DNA of 64,000 nt, taken from contig NC_044555.1 in assembly GCF_007565055.1 (NCBI RefSeq), positions 39,596,235 to 39,660,234 on the forward strand, in the 5' to 3' direction. The position numbers and the translations under genes are program-made. The DNA comes from Rhinopithecus roxellana (Eukaryota > Chordata > Mammalia > Primates > Cercopithecidae). This document shows positions 23,758 through 35,135 of this stretch, piece after piece. How positions within the stretch are numbered: position 1 is the first letter of the stretch; each line of letters begins with the position of its first letter. The notes beneath the pieces are model-generated. The model had not been told where the DNA came from, searched no databases, and saw only the letters and a list, made by a program, of their open reading frames with translations.

Positions 23758-24864
23758 ATTAAATCGCTTGAGGTAATCTTCTTTGGGTTAAATCTGCTTG
23801 GCGTTCTGTAACTTTCTTGTACTTGAACATTGATATCTTTTTATAGGTTTGAGAAGTTCTCTGTTATTATTTGCTTGAATAAACTTTCTATTCTTATCTC
23901 TCTCTACCTCCTCTTTAAGGGCACTATGTCTTAGATTTGCTGTTTTCAGGCTATTTTCTAGATCTTGTAGGTATGTATTTTTATTATTCTTTGTTCTTTT
24001 GTCTCTCTTGACTATGTATTTTCAAATACCCTGTCTCCAAGCTCACAAATTCTTTCTTTCTTCTGCTTGATCAATTCTGCTATTAAGAGCCTCTGACGCA
24101 TTCTTCAGGATGACAGCTGTATTTTTCAACTCCAGAAATTCTGCTTGATTCTTTTTAATTATTTTAACACCTATTAAACTTATCTGGTAAGATTATCAAT
24201 TTCTTTTGTGTGTTATGTTGAATTTCATTGAGTTTCCTCAATAAAGGCATTTTGAATTCCCTGAAAGGTCACATAACTCTGTTTCACCAGGATTTGTCCC
24301 TGGTGCCTTTCTATAGTTAGTTTGGTGAGGTCATGTTTTCCTGGTCTTGATGGTTGCCAATGTTCTTCAGTTTTTGAGCACTGAAGAGACAAGTATTTGT
24401 TGTAGTATTTTCAGTCTGAGCTAGTTTATACCCGTCCTTCTTGGGAAGGCTTTCCAGGTATTCAAAGGGACTTTGGTGTTTTTATCTAAGTTTTTGGTCA
24501 CTTAAGCTGTAGCTGCATCATAGTGCACCCCCAGCCCAAAAATACTGTGGCATTTTCATACTTATAGAAGTACTGCCATGGTGGCCTTAGATAAGATCTA
24601 GGAGAATTATCTGAATTACTAGGCAGAAACTCTTGTTCTCTTCTCTTGCTTTCTCCAAAACAAACAGGGTGTCTCTCTATGCTGAGTTGCTTGGAGTTTG
24701 GGGAGGGGTGACACAAGCACCCTGTGGTCAACATCACTGGGACTGCCATGTGGGACAACACAGCACTGGGTCTTGTGGAAGGCCCACTGTAATCACTATC
24801 TAGTTGCTGTGTTTGTTCACTTAAGTCCCTAGGGTTGTATAATTAGTACGTGGTGAAATCATCC

Positions 24865-25740
24865 AGGCTTGCTTTTTCCCTTCATGGTGGTCCAGGACAG
24901 ATTCAGGAATGTTACCCAGAATCTAAGGACTGGAGTCAGAGGCCTTAGAAATCTACCTGCTGCTCTATTCTTTCTGTCTAAGCCGGCATCCAAGCCACAA
25001 GACAAAGTCTTTCTCACTTTTTCCTCTTCTTCTCAGAAGCAGGGATTCTCTGCCCATGCCCACCATCCCCACATGCCCATGGGGAGTACTGCCAGGTGGC
25101 CAGCAATATATATTCAAGGTCCAAGGGCTCTTTAGTCAGCTAGTAGTGAATGCTGCCAGGTCTGGGATTCACCCTTCAGGGAAGTTAGCTCTACTCTGGC
25201 CCAAGAAAGGTCCACAAATAACATCTAAGGGCCAAAGCCTGGAACTGGGGTCCCAAAAAGTCTGCTATGCGCTCTACCTCAATGTGGCTGAGCTGGTACC
25301 TGAAGTGCAAGAGAAAGACTCCTTTTCTTTCTGCTTTTCAAAAGCAGAAGGAGTCTGTCATCACAGCCACCACATCTGTAAATGTTCTGGGTCACACCTT
25401 AAACTAACAGGTCTCAGAGTCTCTCCCAAAGCCCATGCCAGCTACTACCTGGCTACCGCAATTGTTTATTCAGGGACCAAGAGCCCTTTAATCAGAAGAT
25501 GATGTATACTATTAGGACTGGGTCCTTCTCTTCATGGCAGCGAGTTTCCTTCTGGCCCAGGGTATGACTGGAAAAGTCATCCAGGAGCTAGAGCCTGCAC
25601 TGGGGACCTGAAGACTCTGCCTGGTGCCCTATTCTACTGTGGGTGAGCTGGTCTCCATGTTGCAAGACAAAGTCCTCTTTACTCTTCCCTCTCTTTTCCT
25701 CAAGTGGGAAGAAGGAGTCTCTTTAAGAGCTGTGAGCTGT
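24865..25740 (-). repeat. Tandem repeats in the old L1 5' UTR
   Basis: Three related blocks, anchored by CAAGACAAAGTC-type strings at about 24998, 25309 (CAAGAGAAAGACT) and 25663, spaced 311 and 354 bp. Each anchor is preceded by a TGCTCTA/GCTCTACC block and followed by a CTTCTCAGAAGCAG/CAAAAGCAGAAGGAG-like block. Such repeats are known in the 5' UTR of L1M elements. Confidence 0.7.
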
Positions 25741-27957
25741 GTTGCCGGGTATTGAAAGTGGGGTGGTGGAAGCATTCCGTTGGCCATTCTGTTGTCTCAC
25801 TAGGTTGTGGCCCCCAAAGTACACTGGCTCCAAGCCCAGCACAGAACTAGGACTTGCCTGGGAGTTGCAGGCTTTGTGGCCTAGAATGCCTTTCAAGTTA
25901 ATTAAGTACTCTACAGGACTTTACTTCACAGTGGCTAGTCTTGCCAGACCTCAAGTTAGAGCCACTGGGATGGATGATTCACCTCTGCTTAGATATGGTC
26001 TAAATGCTCTCTCCATGGGCATTGGCTGAGTTCTGCGTGATGTTGCTTTCACTGTGACAGGACAGCACCAATGCAAAGTCTCACAATCACAATTCTTTTC
26101 CACCCCCTAGAGCACAGATTGTCTCTCTGGGCAACATGGCTGCTGTTGGGTGATGTTGTAGGGGTGGCATCAGCAATTCAAGATTATATTTTCTGCCCTC
26201 TTCTATGCCTTTTTCAATGATATAAAGTTAAAACCAGGTACTGTGGTTACTCACCTGAGTTTTGGTTCTTATTAATGTGCTTTTTTGTGTAGATGTGAAA
26301 TTTGGTGTTCCTGCAGGGAAGACAACTGGTAGAGGCTTCTATTCAGTCATCCTGCTCCCCGGGTATTTCATCATATATTGTAAGTACCTTCATTCTATTT
26401 TTAGTAAAGAAGTTATCTATCAAGAAAGTTCATTGGTAAGAAACAGTTAAGGAAGAAATATTTAATTTTAAAAATATGAATTAGAGAAGGACAAATATAG
26501 CTGAACAATATTATCTGAGAAATATGCTTTCTGAACAAAGTAATTTGCTGCATCAAAGTTTCCAAATTATTGAATCACGATGATTATCTACTTATATTTA
26601 ACAAAATGTGAACATTTTAAAAATTTTGTTTTATTAATAATAAAATAACTTATCAACCAACTAAATCCCCTGGCTTCATAGATTCATAGTTTAATTGAAC
26701 AAGACATCAAAAGAAGAGCTTGTACCAATCCTGCTGAAACTATTCAAAAAGTTGGAAATAAATGATTTATCATTAGCTGATTCTATAAAGCCAGCATCAC
26801 CCTAATACCAAAATCTGGCAAAGATACAATAAAAAGAGAAAACTAGAGGCCAATATCCCTCATAAACATAGACATAAAAATACTCAATAAATTCTAGCAA
26901 ACCAAATCTGGCACCATGTTAAAAAATAACTCACCATGATCAAGTAGGCTTCACTTTTGGGATGCAAGTTTGTTTCAACATATACAATTTAAGAAATGTG
27001 ATTCACCACATTAACATAATTAGAAAGAAAAACCATATGATCACCTCAATAAGTGCAAAAATGCTTTTGGTAAAACCTAACAGCCCTTTATGACAAAAGC
27101 CTTCAAGTAACTACATATCAAAGAGACTTAAAATAATAAGAACTTTCTATGACAAACCCACAGCAAACATCATACTGAACAGGCAAAAACTGGAGGCCTT
27201 TCCCTTAAGAACTGGAACAAGATCCCCACTCTAATCACTTCTATTCTACAAAGCACTGAAAGTTCTTGCCAGACCAATCAGGCAAGATGAAAATATAAAA
27301 GGCATGCAAAAGAAAAAGAAGTCAAATTATCTCTCTTCATGGACAATATAATTTTATGCTTACTAAAACGCTAACGGCTCTACCAAACAGCTTCTGGAAC
27401 TGATAAATGACTTCATTAAAGTTCAGGACACAAAATCAATGTATGAAAATCAGTCATGTTTCTATACACCAATAATGTTCAAGCTGAGAGCAAAATCAAG
27501 AACAAAATCTAATTTACAGTAGCTTCAAAAACACCTAGAATAGTATCTAACGAAGGAGATGAAAGATCTCTGTAAGGAGAACTACAAAACACTGCTGAAC
27601 ATAATGACAGATGACAAAAACAAATGGAAAAAGACATTCCATGCTCATCAATTGGAAGAATCACTATCATTAAAATGGCCATACTATCCAAAGGAACCTA
27701 TAAATTCGATGCTATTCCTATCAAATTATCAATGTCAGTTTTCATGGAGGTAGAAAACACTATTCTAAAATGTATATGGAACAACCACAAAAAAGAGCCC
27801 AAGTAGCCAAAGCAATGCTAAGCAAAAAGAGTGACCACATTATCTGACTTTAAACTATACTATAATTCTGCAGTAAATAAAACAGCATAGTACAGATACA
27901 AAAACAGAAGCATAGACCAATGGATCAAAAAAGAAAGCCCCCTCCCCACACCACCAC

Positions 27958-27958
<1 letters not shown>

Positions 27959-28002
<44 letters not shown>
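27959..28002. repeat. Poly(A) run, 44 bases
   Basis: Uninterrupted A run inside decayed L1 ORF2, after a CCACACCACCACC stretch. Not an insertion tail: L1 ORF2 sequence continues on both sides. Confidence 0.95.
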
Positions 28003-28005
<3 letters not shown>

Positions 28006-28761
28006 GTACATTTGCACCTATCTGGTCTTCAACAAAGTTGATAACAATAAGCAATGAGGAAATAACTCCTTATTAAACAAATAGTGCTGGGATAGCTGGC
28101 TAGCCCTGTGCAAAAGAATGAAACTTGACCCCTACCTGTCACAATATACAAAAATTAACTCAGGACAGATTAAAAACTTAAATGTAAGACTTCAAGCTAT
28201 AAATATCCTAGAAGAAAACTTAGGAAATAGCCTTCTCACAGTTGGCTTTGGGAAATAATTTATGATGAAGTCATCAAAAGCATTTGCAACAAAAACAACA
28301 CTTGACAAGTGGAACCTAATTAAACTGAAGAGCTTCTGCACAGCAAAATATACTGTCAACAGAATAGAAAGACAACATGCAGAATAAGAGAAAATATTTG
28401 CAAATAATGCATCTGACAAATATCTAATATCTAGAATTGTTAAGGAATCTAAATAGTTGAAGAAGAAAAAAGCAAATAACTCCAATGGGCAAAGGACGTG
28501 AACGCTTTTCAAAATAAGATATACAAGCAGCCAATATACACATAAAAAAAGGCTAAATGCCATTAGTCATTGGAGAGTTGCAAGTCAAAACCACAATGAA
28601 ATACCATTTCACACTAGTCAGAATAGCTATTACTAAAAAGTCTGACAACAACAAATGCTGGTGAGGCAGTTTTGAAAGGGGAATGCTTATACCCTACTGG
28701 CAGGGAATGCAAATTAGTTCAGAAACTGTGTAAAGCAGTTTGGGGATTTCTCAAAGAACTT

Positions 28762-30449
28762 AAAAGAGAACACAAACAAATGGAAGAACATACCATGCTC
28801 ATGGATAGGAAGAATCAATATCGTGAAAATGGCCATACTCCCCAAGGTTATTTATAGATTCAATGCCATCCCCATCAAGCTACCAATGAGTTTCTTCACA
28901 GAATTGGAAAAAACTGCTTTAAAGTTCATATGGAACCAAAAAAGAGCCCGCATTGCCAAGACAATCCTAAGTCAAAAGGACAAAGCTGGAGGCGTCACGC
29001 TACCTGACTTCAAACTATACTACAAGGCTACAGTAACCAAAACAGCATGGTACTGGTACCAAAACAGAGCTATAGACCAATGGAACAGAACAGAGTCCTC
29101 AGAAATAATACCGCACATCTACAGCCATCTGATCTTTGACAAACCTGAGAGAAACAAGAAATGGGGAAAGGATTCCCTATTTAATAAATGGTGCTGGGAA
29201 AATTGGCTAGCCATAAGTAGAAAGCTGAAACTGGATCCTTTCCTTACCCCTTATACGAAGATTAATTCAAGATGGATTAGAGACTTAAATGTTAGACCTA
29301 ATACCATAAAAACCCTAGAAGAAAATCTAGGTAGTACCATTCAGGACATAGGCATGGGCAAGGACTTCATGTCTAAAACACCAAAAGCAACGGCAGCAAA
29401 AGCCATAATTGACAAATGGGATCTAATTAAACTAAAGAGCTTTTGCACAGCAAAAGAAACTACCATCAGAGTGAACAGGCAACCTACAGAATGGGAGAAA
29501 ATTTTTGCAACCTACTCATCTGACAAAGGGCTAATATCCAGAATCTACAAAGAACTCAAACAAATATACGAGAAAAAAACAAACAACCCCATCAAAAAGT
29601 GGGGAAAGGATATGAACAGACATTTCTCAAAAGAAGATATTCATACAGCCAACAGACACATGAAAAAATGCTCATCATCACTGGCCATCAGAGAAATGCA
29701 AATCAAAACCACAATGAGATACCATCTCACACCAGTTAGAATGGCAATCATTAAGAAGTCAGGAAACAACAGGTGTTGGAGAGGATGTGGAGAAATAGGA
29801 ACACTTTTACACTGTTGGTGGGATTGTAAACTAGTTCAACCATTATGGAAAAGAGTATGGCAATTCCTCAAGGATCTAGAACTAGATGTACCATATGACC
29901 CAGCCATCCCACTACTGGGTATATACCCAAAGGATTATAAATTAGTCTACTACAAAGACACATGTACACGTATGTTTATTGCGGCACTATTCACAATAGC
30001 AAAGACTTGGAATCAACCCAAATGTCCATCTGTGACAGACTGGATTAAGAAAATGTGGCACATATACACCATGGAATACTATGCAGCCATAAAAAAGGAT
30101 GAGTTTGCGTCCTTTGTAGGGACATGGATGCAGCTGGAAACCATCATTCTTAGCAAACTATCACAAGAACAGAAAACCAAACACCGCATGTTCTCACTCA
30201 TAGGTGGGAACTGAACAATGAGATCACTTGGACTCGGGAAGGGGAACATCACACACTGGGGTCTATCATGGGGAGGGGGGAGGGGGTAGGGGGGAGGAGG
30301 GAGGGATTGCATTGGGGAGTTATACATGATATAAATGATGAATTGATGGGTGCTGACGAGTTGATGGGTGCAGCACACCAACATGGCATAAGTATACATA
30401 TGTAACAAACCTGCACGTTATGCACATGTACCCTAGAACTTAAAGTATA

Positions 30450-30503
<54 letters not shown>

Positions 30504-30504
30504 C
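28762..30504 (+). mobile_element. Young L1 (L1PA / Old World monkey lineage), 5'-truncated
   Basis: About 1.7 kb from 28772 to a 47-base A tail (30452-30498), framed by a perfect 10-bp duplication AAAAGAGAAC (28762-28771, 30495-30504; the second copy overlaps the A tail). It contains the ORF2 C-terminal part in one open frame, a G-rich 3' UTR tract (30270-30305) and an 18-bp tandem duplication (30337-30372). Its low divergence and pure tail suggest recent insertion. It cannot retrotranspose because ORF1, endonuclease and RT motifs are missing. Confidence 0.95.
28823..30214 (+). pseudogene. L1 ORF2 C-terminal fragment, 463 codons open
   Basis: A continuous frame covering the thumb and C-terminal domain of ORF2p, ending at the natural stop after SLIGGN. 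The frame is open from within the truncated element, so the first codon is not a true start. The Cys-rich motif is intact (C-x3-C-x7-H-x4-C in CWRGCGEIGTLLHCWWDC, residues about 314-331). Endonuclease and the RT catalytic motif lie upstream and are lost. The openness reflects youth rather than selection. Confidence 0.9.
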
Positions 30505-30875
30505 TACCATTCAGCCAACCAATCCCATTACTGGGTATATATCCAAAAGAAAATAAATCATTCTATGCATTTGTAGGTCCATTGCAGCACTAGTTACAAA
30601 AGCAAAGACATGAAATCAACCTAGGTGCCCATCAACAATGGAATGGATAAAGAAAATATGGTGCATATACACCATGGAATACTACACAGCCATGAAAGGG
30701 AACAAAATTGCATATATTGCAGTAACATGGATGCAGCTGGAGACCATTATCCTAAGCAAATTAACACAGGAACAAATACCAAATAGCAATGGGTACTCAC
30801 AGACATAAAGATGGCAACAATAGACAGTGCAACTACTATACAAGGGAGGTAGGGGGGATGGCAAATGTTTTAATA

Positions 30876-32008
30876 GTGTTTTGTTTTGTATTTTCCCAAT
30901 GTTTTGTTTTGAAACTTTAAAATTACATACATAAAAAATTAAGATAATGAAGCCCTTGCATACCCTACACCTGAATTTGCCAATTATTAAAACTTTCAAC
31001 ATTTGCTTTATCTATATCTATGCATATGTATTATTTTTTTCCACTGCCCCAAAATATAAATTCTTACTTCCAAAAAATAATTTTTACTGTACGTAAAAAC
31101 TGCTTCACAAAATATGAGAATAAAAGTATTTTTAAATGTCACAGCCAAAATGTGTAGTTATTGTAAGCCACAATATGTACTTTCACTGAAATTAGGAAAT
31201 GAGAGACATTGTTTTACTATTTTGATGCTGATTGATTGTATTTTAACAGTTTACGATTTTTGTCTCACTTGCTTTTTGAATTATTATCTCAGGTAGCACT
31301 TTAAGAAGAAATGACATATTCACAATTAATACAAGTTCATTATTGAATCCACTTGAAATGTATCCAACCACCCAAATGTAATTTGCTAGCATATAGAGAC
31401 TATCCACCAAATTGGGAACATTGCTTTTGGAGGTGAATTAATTTGCTGTTACCATTGAGAGCAATGTGTGCATTTCATAAAAATTTAATGAAGAAAGTTT
31501 GGTATCTTAATATGTGAAATATGTTTGCTTATTCATCTCATAAATTCTTGTGGAAAGAGTTTTTTTTCTGAATGGAGTAATTTCCACTCTCCTAGTAAGA
31601 GAGCTAGCATAGTATTCACTGTTGTTTTGTCTGTGAGATAGGTTCATCAACATTCATGTGTCCCCTCTCTAACACAGATTCTATGTTCACCACATATTAA
31701 GGATATATGCTTGAGAAATTTTTAGCAGGATTGTTAATCTGATTGTACAAGCCCTGAAAATCATGTTTACCTATATTACACTGATCTCGCCTGTGCATGC
31801 TCACTTAAGTATGTTGCACTTGAAAATTTTTTTCTTTGTTAACAAAAATTGCCTCCACCACTGCTATGATTCACTACTCTCATTTTGTTTATCCTACTGG
31901 GAATAAAGTTTCTATTTTCTCGCCCCATAAAGGTGGCATAATGTGAGAGAAAGATCACCCATACTACTGCATCCATTTTTACTAAGAAAAGTTTCCCATT
32001 GTAGACAT
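30876..32008. other. AT-rich stretch, mostly unassigned
   Basis: The first 170 bases (to about 31040, with CACCTGAATTTGCCAATTATT) recall the 3' region of a very old L1 but I am not certain. The rest shows no gene or familiar repeat. Confidence 0.4.
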
Positions 32009-32421
32009 TGATAAAATAAAAACCTCCAGCAAATTAAATTTTAAGAGTTTAATTGAGCAATGAATGATTCACAAATTGGACAGCCTTCTGAGCCAGAGTA
32101 TGCTCCGAGACTCCAGCACAGTCAAGTGGTAAAAGAAGACTTATTGACAAAAAAAAAAAAAAAGAGAGAGAGAAAGTGACGTAAAGAAAATGGAAGTGAG
32201 TCACAGAAACAGCCGGATTGGTTACAGCTTGTGTTTGCCTTATTTGAACATGGTTCAAACAGTTAGCTATATTTGATTGGCCCAAACTTGGTGATTGGGA
32301 CAAGTGTAACCTATGGTCTGTTTATACTTCCACTTGTTAATAGTTCACAACTTACAGAGGAAACTTTAGGCTGAACTTAAAATATGCAAGGAGACAGCTT
32401 TAGGCTAAAATTGATTTAACA
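32009..32421 (-). repeat. 3' LTR of the antisense ERV
   Basis: 413 bp, starting TG on the plus strand at 32009 and ending CA at 32421. It contains an A run with GAGA repeats at 32149-32175 that the partner LTR lacks. Confidence 0.78.
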
Positions 32422-34744
32422 ATTCCCTCCTTTTGGTCGTCTTCTCAATTTTGAGAGATTGATCGAAACTTTACTCATTGATGTCACTATCACCATTGTA
32501 AACGTAGTTATTTGGTCTTGAAACCTACTGAAAAACAGTAGAACAGTGGGTTTTGCAATGTGGGGACAAGGACTTCGGTTTTTTGTTTGTTTGTTTTACG
32601 GGTTAGAGTAGAGGATACTTCCTTATGCTTGAATGTCCTGTTTACAGGAGAAAATAAAAACACTCAAACCTGGGTCTGTTCTAGGATCTTTGTGTTTCCT
32701 TAAAGTTTTAGTTTGATTATGTCGCATTTAACATGAGTGACTTCATTTTGATTTGGTCTAGTCTGTTGGGGCCTAGTACATGAGCTCAGTCCAAAACAAT
32801 GGCCTCCCACAATTTTGTTTAAAACTTTCCCGTCTTTGGTCAGGTTCTCACTTAGGGAAGAGCATGACCAAAATGTAGGGCCTTAGCATCACTCTCAGTT
32901 ACCATCATTTTGTGTTTCCTGTCTCAGCATGTCATTCATAGGTTACGGCTCCCTCATGATCAAACATTTTTTTCAGCTTTTATCATTGCAGTTGAAGACA
33001 GACCAGTTGACATGCTAGAGATTGCTACATGGAAACATTTAAAACTTTTGGAAGAATACAGCACACCAGGGGAAATACTATTATGCCTATTAGGAGGATA
33101 ATACCAAGAGTTTGGAGCATGCTTCTTACCTAGGATCCCCATAAACCAAACCATCTAAAATTAAATAGATCAAAGAATGAGCTAGATAGAGTTTACTCAC
33201 TTAACTAAGCAGTCTCTTCATTAATCCCCTACAACTAAATCTAATACATGATGTGATGTATTTCTTTATAGGCCACAAGTGACAGAGGCTGTACAGATAC
33301 TTCCCTGTGACAAAGCATACACATTAGTTACTCTGCTTAGCACCCAATATCAAACTGGGGTGGCTTAAACTTTCCCCTGATTGGGCTCTGTCATCTTTGC
33401 CTCCAATCAGGAGTTGCAACATGTGATCTCTGGGCAAGATGGTCACCCTGAGTAACAGAAAAAAGAGAAAAGGGAAAGGAGAGAAAGAGAGAAAGAAAAG
33501 CACCTGTGGTCGGGTGAGGAAGGCAAAGAGCTCAGCGAGGCCAGAGAAAGACCCATCCATTGTGGAGATAATGAATCAAAAGTTCAGGTGGCCACTTGTC
33601 AGTCAAGAAGTGATCTTTTCCAGCAATCCTATCAGTTCTTGAGTTTCCCCCTTTGGGGAGAAAAAGGTTCCCCATATCCTATGATCCTGTACATGCCTAA
33701 TCCTGTCACCCATAGCCATCAGCAAAGAGTGCAAGGCAGATTAATCCAAAGAGAATAGGAGTTAACAACACATAGTGCCAAATCCATTTTTAACCAAGAG
33801 GTATTTTACCGAGGGGAGTGCCTCTAACTCCCTATGTCTTAGGAGGGAATCTAACCTGCTTATGTTGGACTTCAAACTCAATCCCATTCTTTGCCCAGGT
33901 CAAACGTACCCCACTACTTACCAAAAGTCAGATAATTGGTACTGAAGTCTATTTCCTTTGGACCGGGATAGTAACTAAGACAAAAGGTTAGCAGATTTAA
34001 TTTTTTATATTAATTAATTGCTTAAACTTTTTGTTTGCCTTTTGTAAAATATTTAAATAAAAATATCGAAAAAATTTTAGAAGTTTCTGCATATCATTAG
34101 GCATCCCTAGATGAGACTAATTCGGGAGGCTTCATTTTCAAATGCACTTTAGTGAAATGTTGTTCATTTGGAGTTTTCCACTGTAAGTTATCTTTAGCAA
34201 CATTTTGCCATTTCTGGAAGACTTTGCTGCTTCCTGGGCCTGATACTTATGCATGTGTAAGCTGAAGGAATTCATTTCTTCAGAAATTAAGGATCCCATT
34301 TTTACTTCAAATACTCACTTTGCTCTCATGTTCCCCTTCTCAACTTAGCCAATGATTTTTTGCCTAAGTGCACAAGAAGAATGAAATAAAGGGGTAGAAA
34401 ACAAAAATTCCTATGAGATTTTCAAAGCCAAATTTTACACTCCCTGCAATATTGCCATTTACTACCCGTTTCTTTGACCCAGTCAGATGTAAGAGGCCTC
34501 TAACTGGATCCAAGCCAGTTAATTACCAGATCCAATCTGATCCTGGGCCCAGTCAAGTTTCTGTTGTGACTTCCAAACCTGGTTTGGATCAGAAATTTGC
34601 TTGAAGAAACTCAGAGAGCTTAAAACCCAAATCCGTAGACCTTCGGATTCCAGCAGAGATCTTACCACCATTCTCAGCCACTCTGAGAGAGCAATGGACA
34701 CAGTGAGTCTGGCGGGTAGCTTGCTTGGTCACTCAGCACTCCTG
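32422..34744 (-). pseudogene. Decayed internal region of the antisense ERV
   Basis: About 2.3 kb between the LTRs, much shorter than a full retroviral genome, so large deletions are likely. The only longer frames (for example minus-strand 33560-33324) have no motif I can place. The part next to the 5' LTR (about 34400-34740) should be the leader and primer-binding region, but I could not identify the site. Confidence 0.5.
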
Positions 34745-35135
34745 GGAGTTGTTAGAAACTCTTTTATGGATCCCACTTCATTGAGCAATGAACAATTCAT
34801 GAATCAGGTGGCCTACCAAGCCAGAGTATGCTCAGAGACTCCCCTGCAGCCATGTGGTGGAAGAAGATTTGTGGGACAGAAAAAGGAAAGTGACGTACAG
34901 AAAACGAAAGTGAGGTACAGAAACAGCTGGATTGGTTATAGCTCAGCATTTGCCTTATTTGAACACAATTCAGACAGTTGGCTACATTTGATTGGGCAAA
35001 ACTTGGTGATTGGCTCTAGTGTAGGCTATGATGTGTTTACACTTCTACTTGTTATAGTTCACAATGTACGGAGAAACTTTTAGGTCCAACTTAAAATATG
35101 TAAGGAGGCAGCTTTAGGCTAAACTTGATTTAAAA
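34745..35135 (-). repeat. 5' LTR of the antisense ERV
   Basis: Similar to 32009-32421 from CATTGAGCAATGAACAATTC (about 34778) to TTTAGGCTAAACTTGATTTAA near 35132. The left ~30 bases differ from the partner, so that boundary is uncertain. Confidence 0.72.

Larger units (their letters stand above)
17418..26385 (-). mobile_element. Full-length old L1 (L1MA-like), antisense, with five nested insertions
   Basis: The 3' UTR begins at 17437 (poly-T then TTTATGGAGTACATAAGACA), ORF2 follows from about 18.1 to 22.6 kb, an inter-ORF region of about 0.5 kb from 22.6 to 23.1 kb, ORF1 to about 24.26 kb, and a long 5' UTR to 26366 that ends in the AGAGGCTTCTATTCAGTCAT start block. A 19-bp imperfect direct repeat, 17418-17436 and 26367-26385 (15 of 19 match, starting TTCAT and ending TAAGT), brackets the whole element. 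Removing the insertions leaves about 6.8 kb. All reading frames are decayed. The long inter-ORF region and repeated 5' UTR fit L1M rather than L1PA. Confidence 0.88.
26660..30875 (+). mobile_element. Old L1 (L1M/L1PB-type), ORF2 to 3' UTR, split by a young L1
   Basis: Sense ORF2 similarity starts near 26665 (CTAAATCCCCTGGCTTCATAG), passes the RT region near 26870-27350 and reaches 28771. There a young L1 interrupts it, and it resumes at 30499 with ACCAATCCCATTACTGGGTA, ending in the 3' UTR near 30870. Numerous stops and indels. A 44-base A run (27959-28002) occupies part of ORF2. Confidence 0.85.
32009..35135 (-). mobile_element. ERV (class I-like, MER-type) with two LTRs, antisense
   Basis: Two homologous LTRs in the same orientation flank 2.3 kb of internal sequence. 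On the minus strand the left one (32009-32421, TG...CA ends) is the 3' LTR. It is preceded on that strand by a polypurine tract (complement of ATTCCCTCCTTTTGGTC at 32422-32438). The right one (about 34745-35135) is the 5' LTR. The copies share AAAGTGACGTA, GCCTTATTTGAACA and AATATG(C/T)AAGGAG blocks but differ at many bases, so the insertion is old. Internal frames are short and broken. The family name is not assigned. Confidence 0.78.

Noticed and set aside
24869..26029. Series of plus-strand frames of 88-148 codons in a GC-richer region, possible CpG-rich exon
   Set aside because: The region is the antisense of an L1M 5' UTR with internal repeats; no splice or coding evidence.
28192..28563. 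123-codon minus-strand frame with hydrophobic stretches, membrane-protein-like
   Set aside because: Antisense of decayed L1 ORF2; hydrophobic runs come from the complement of A-rich codons.
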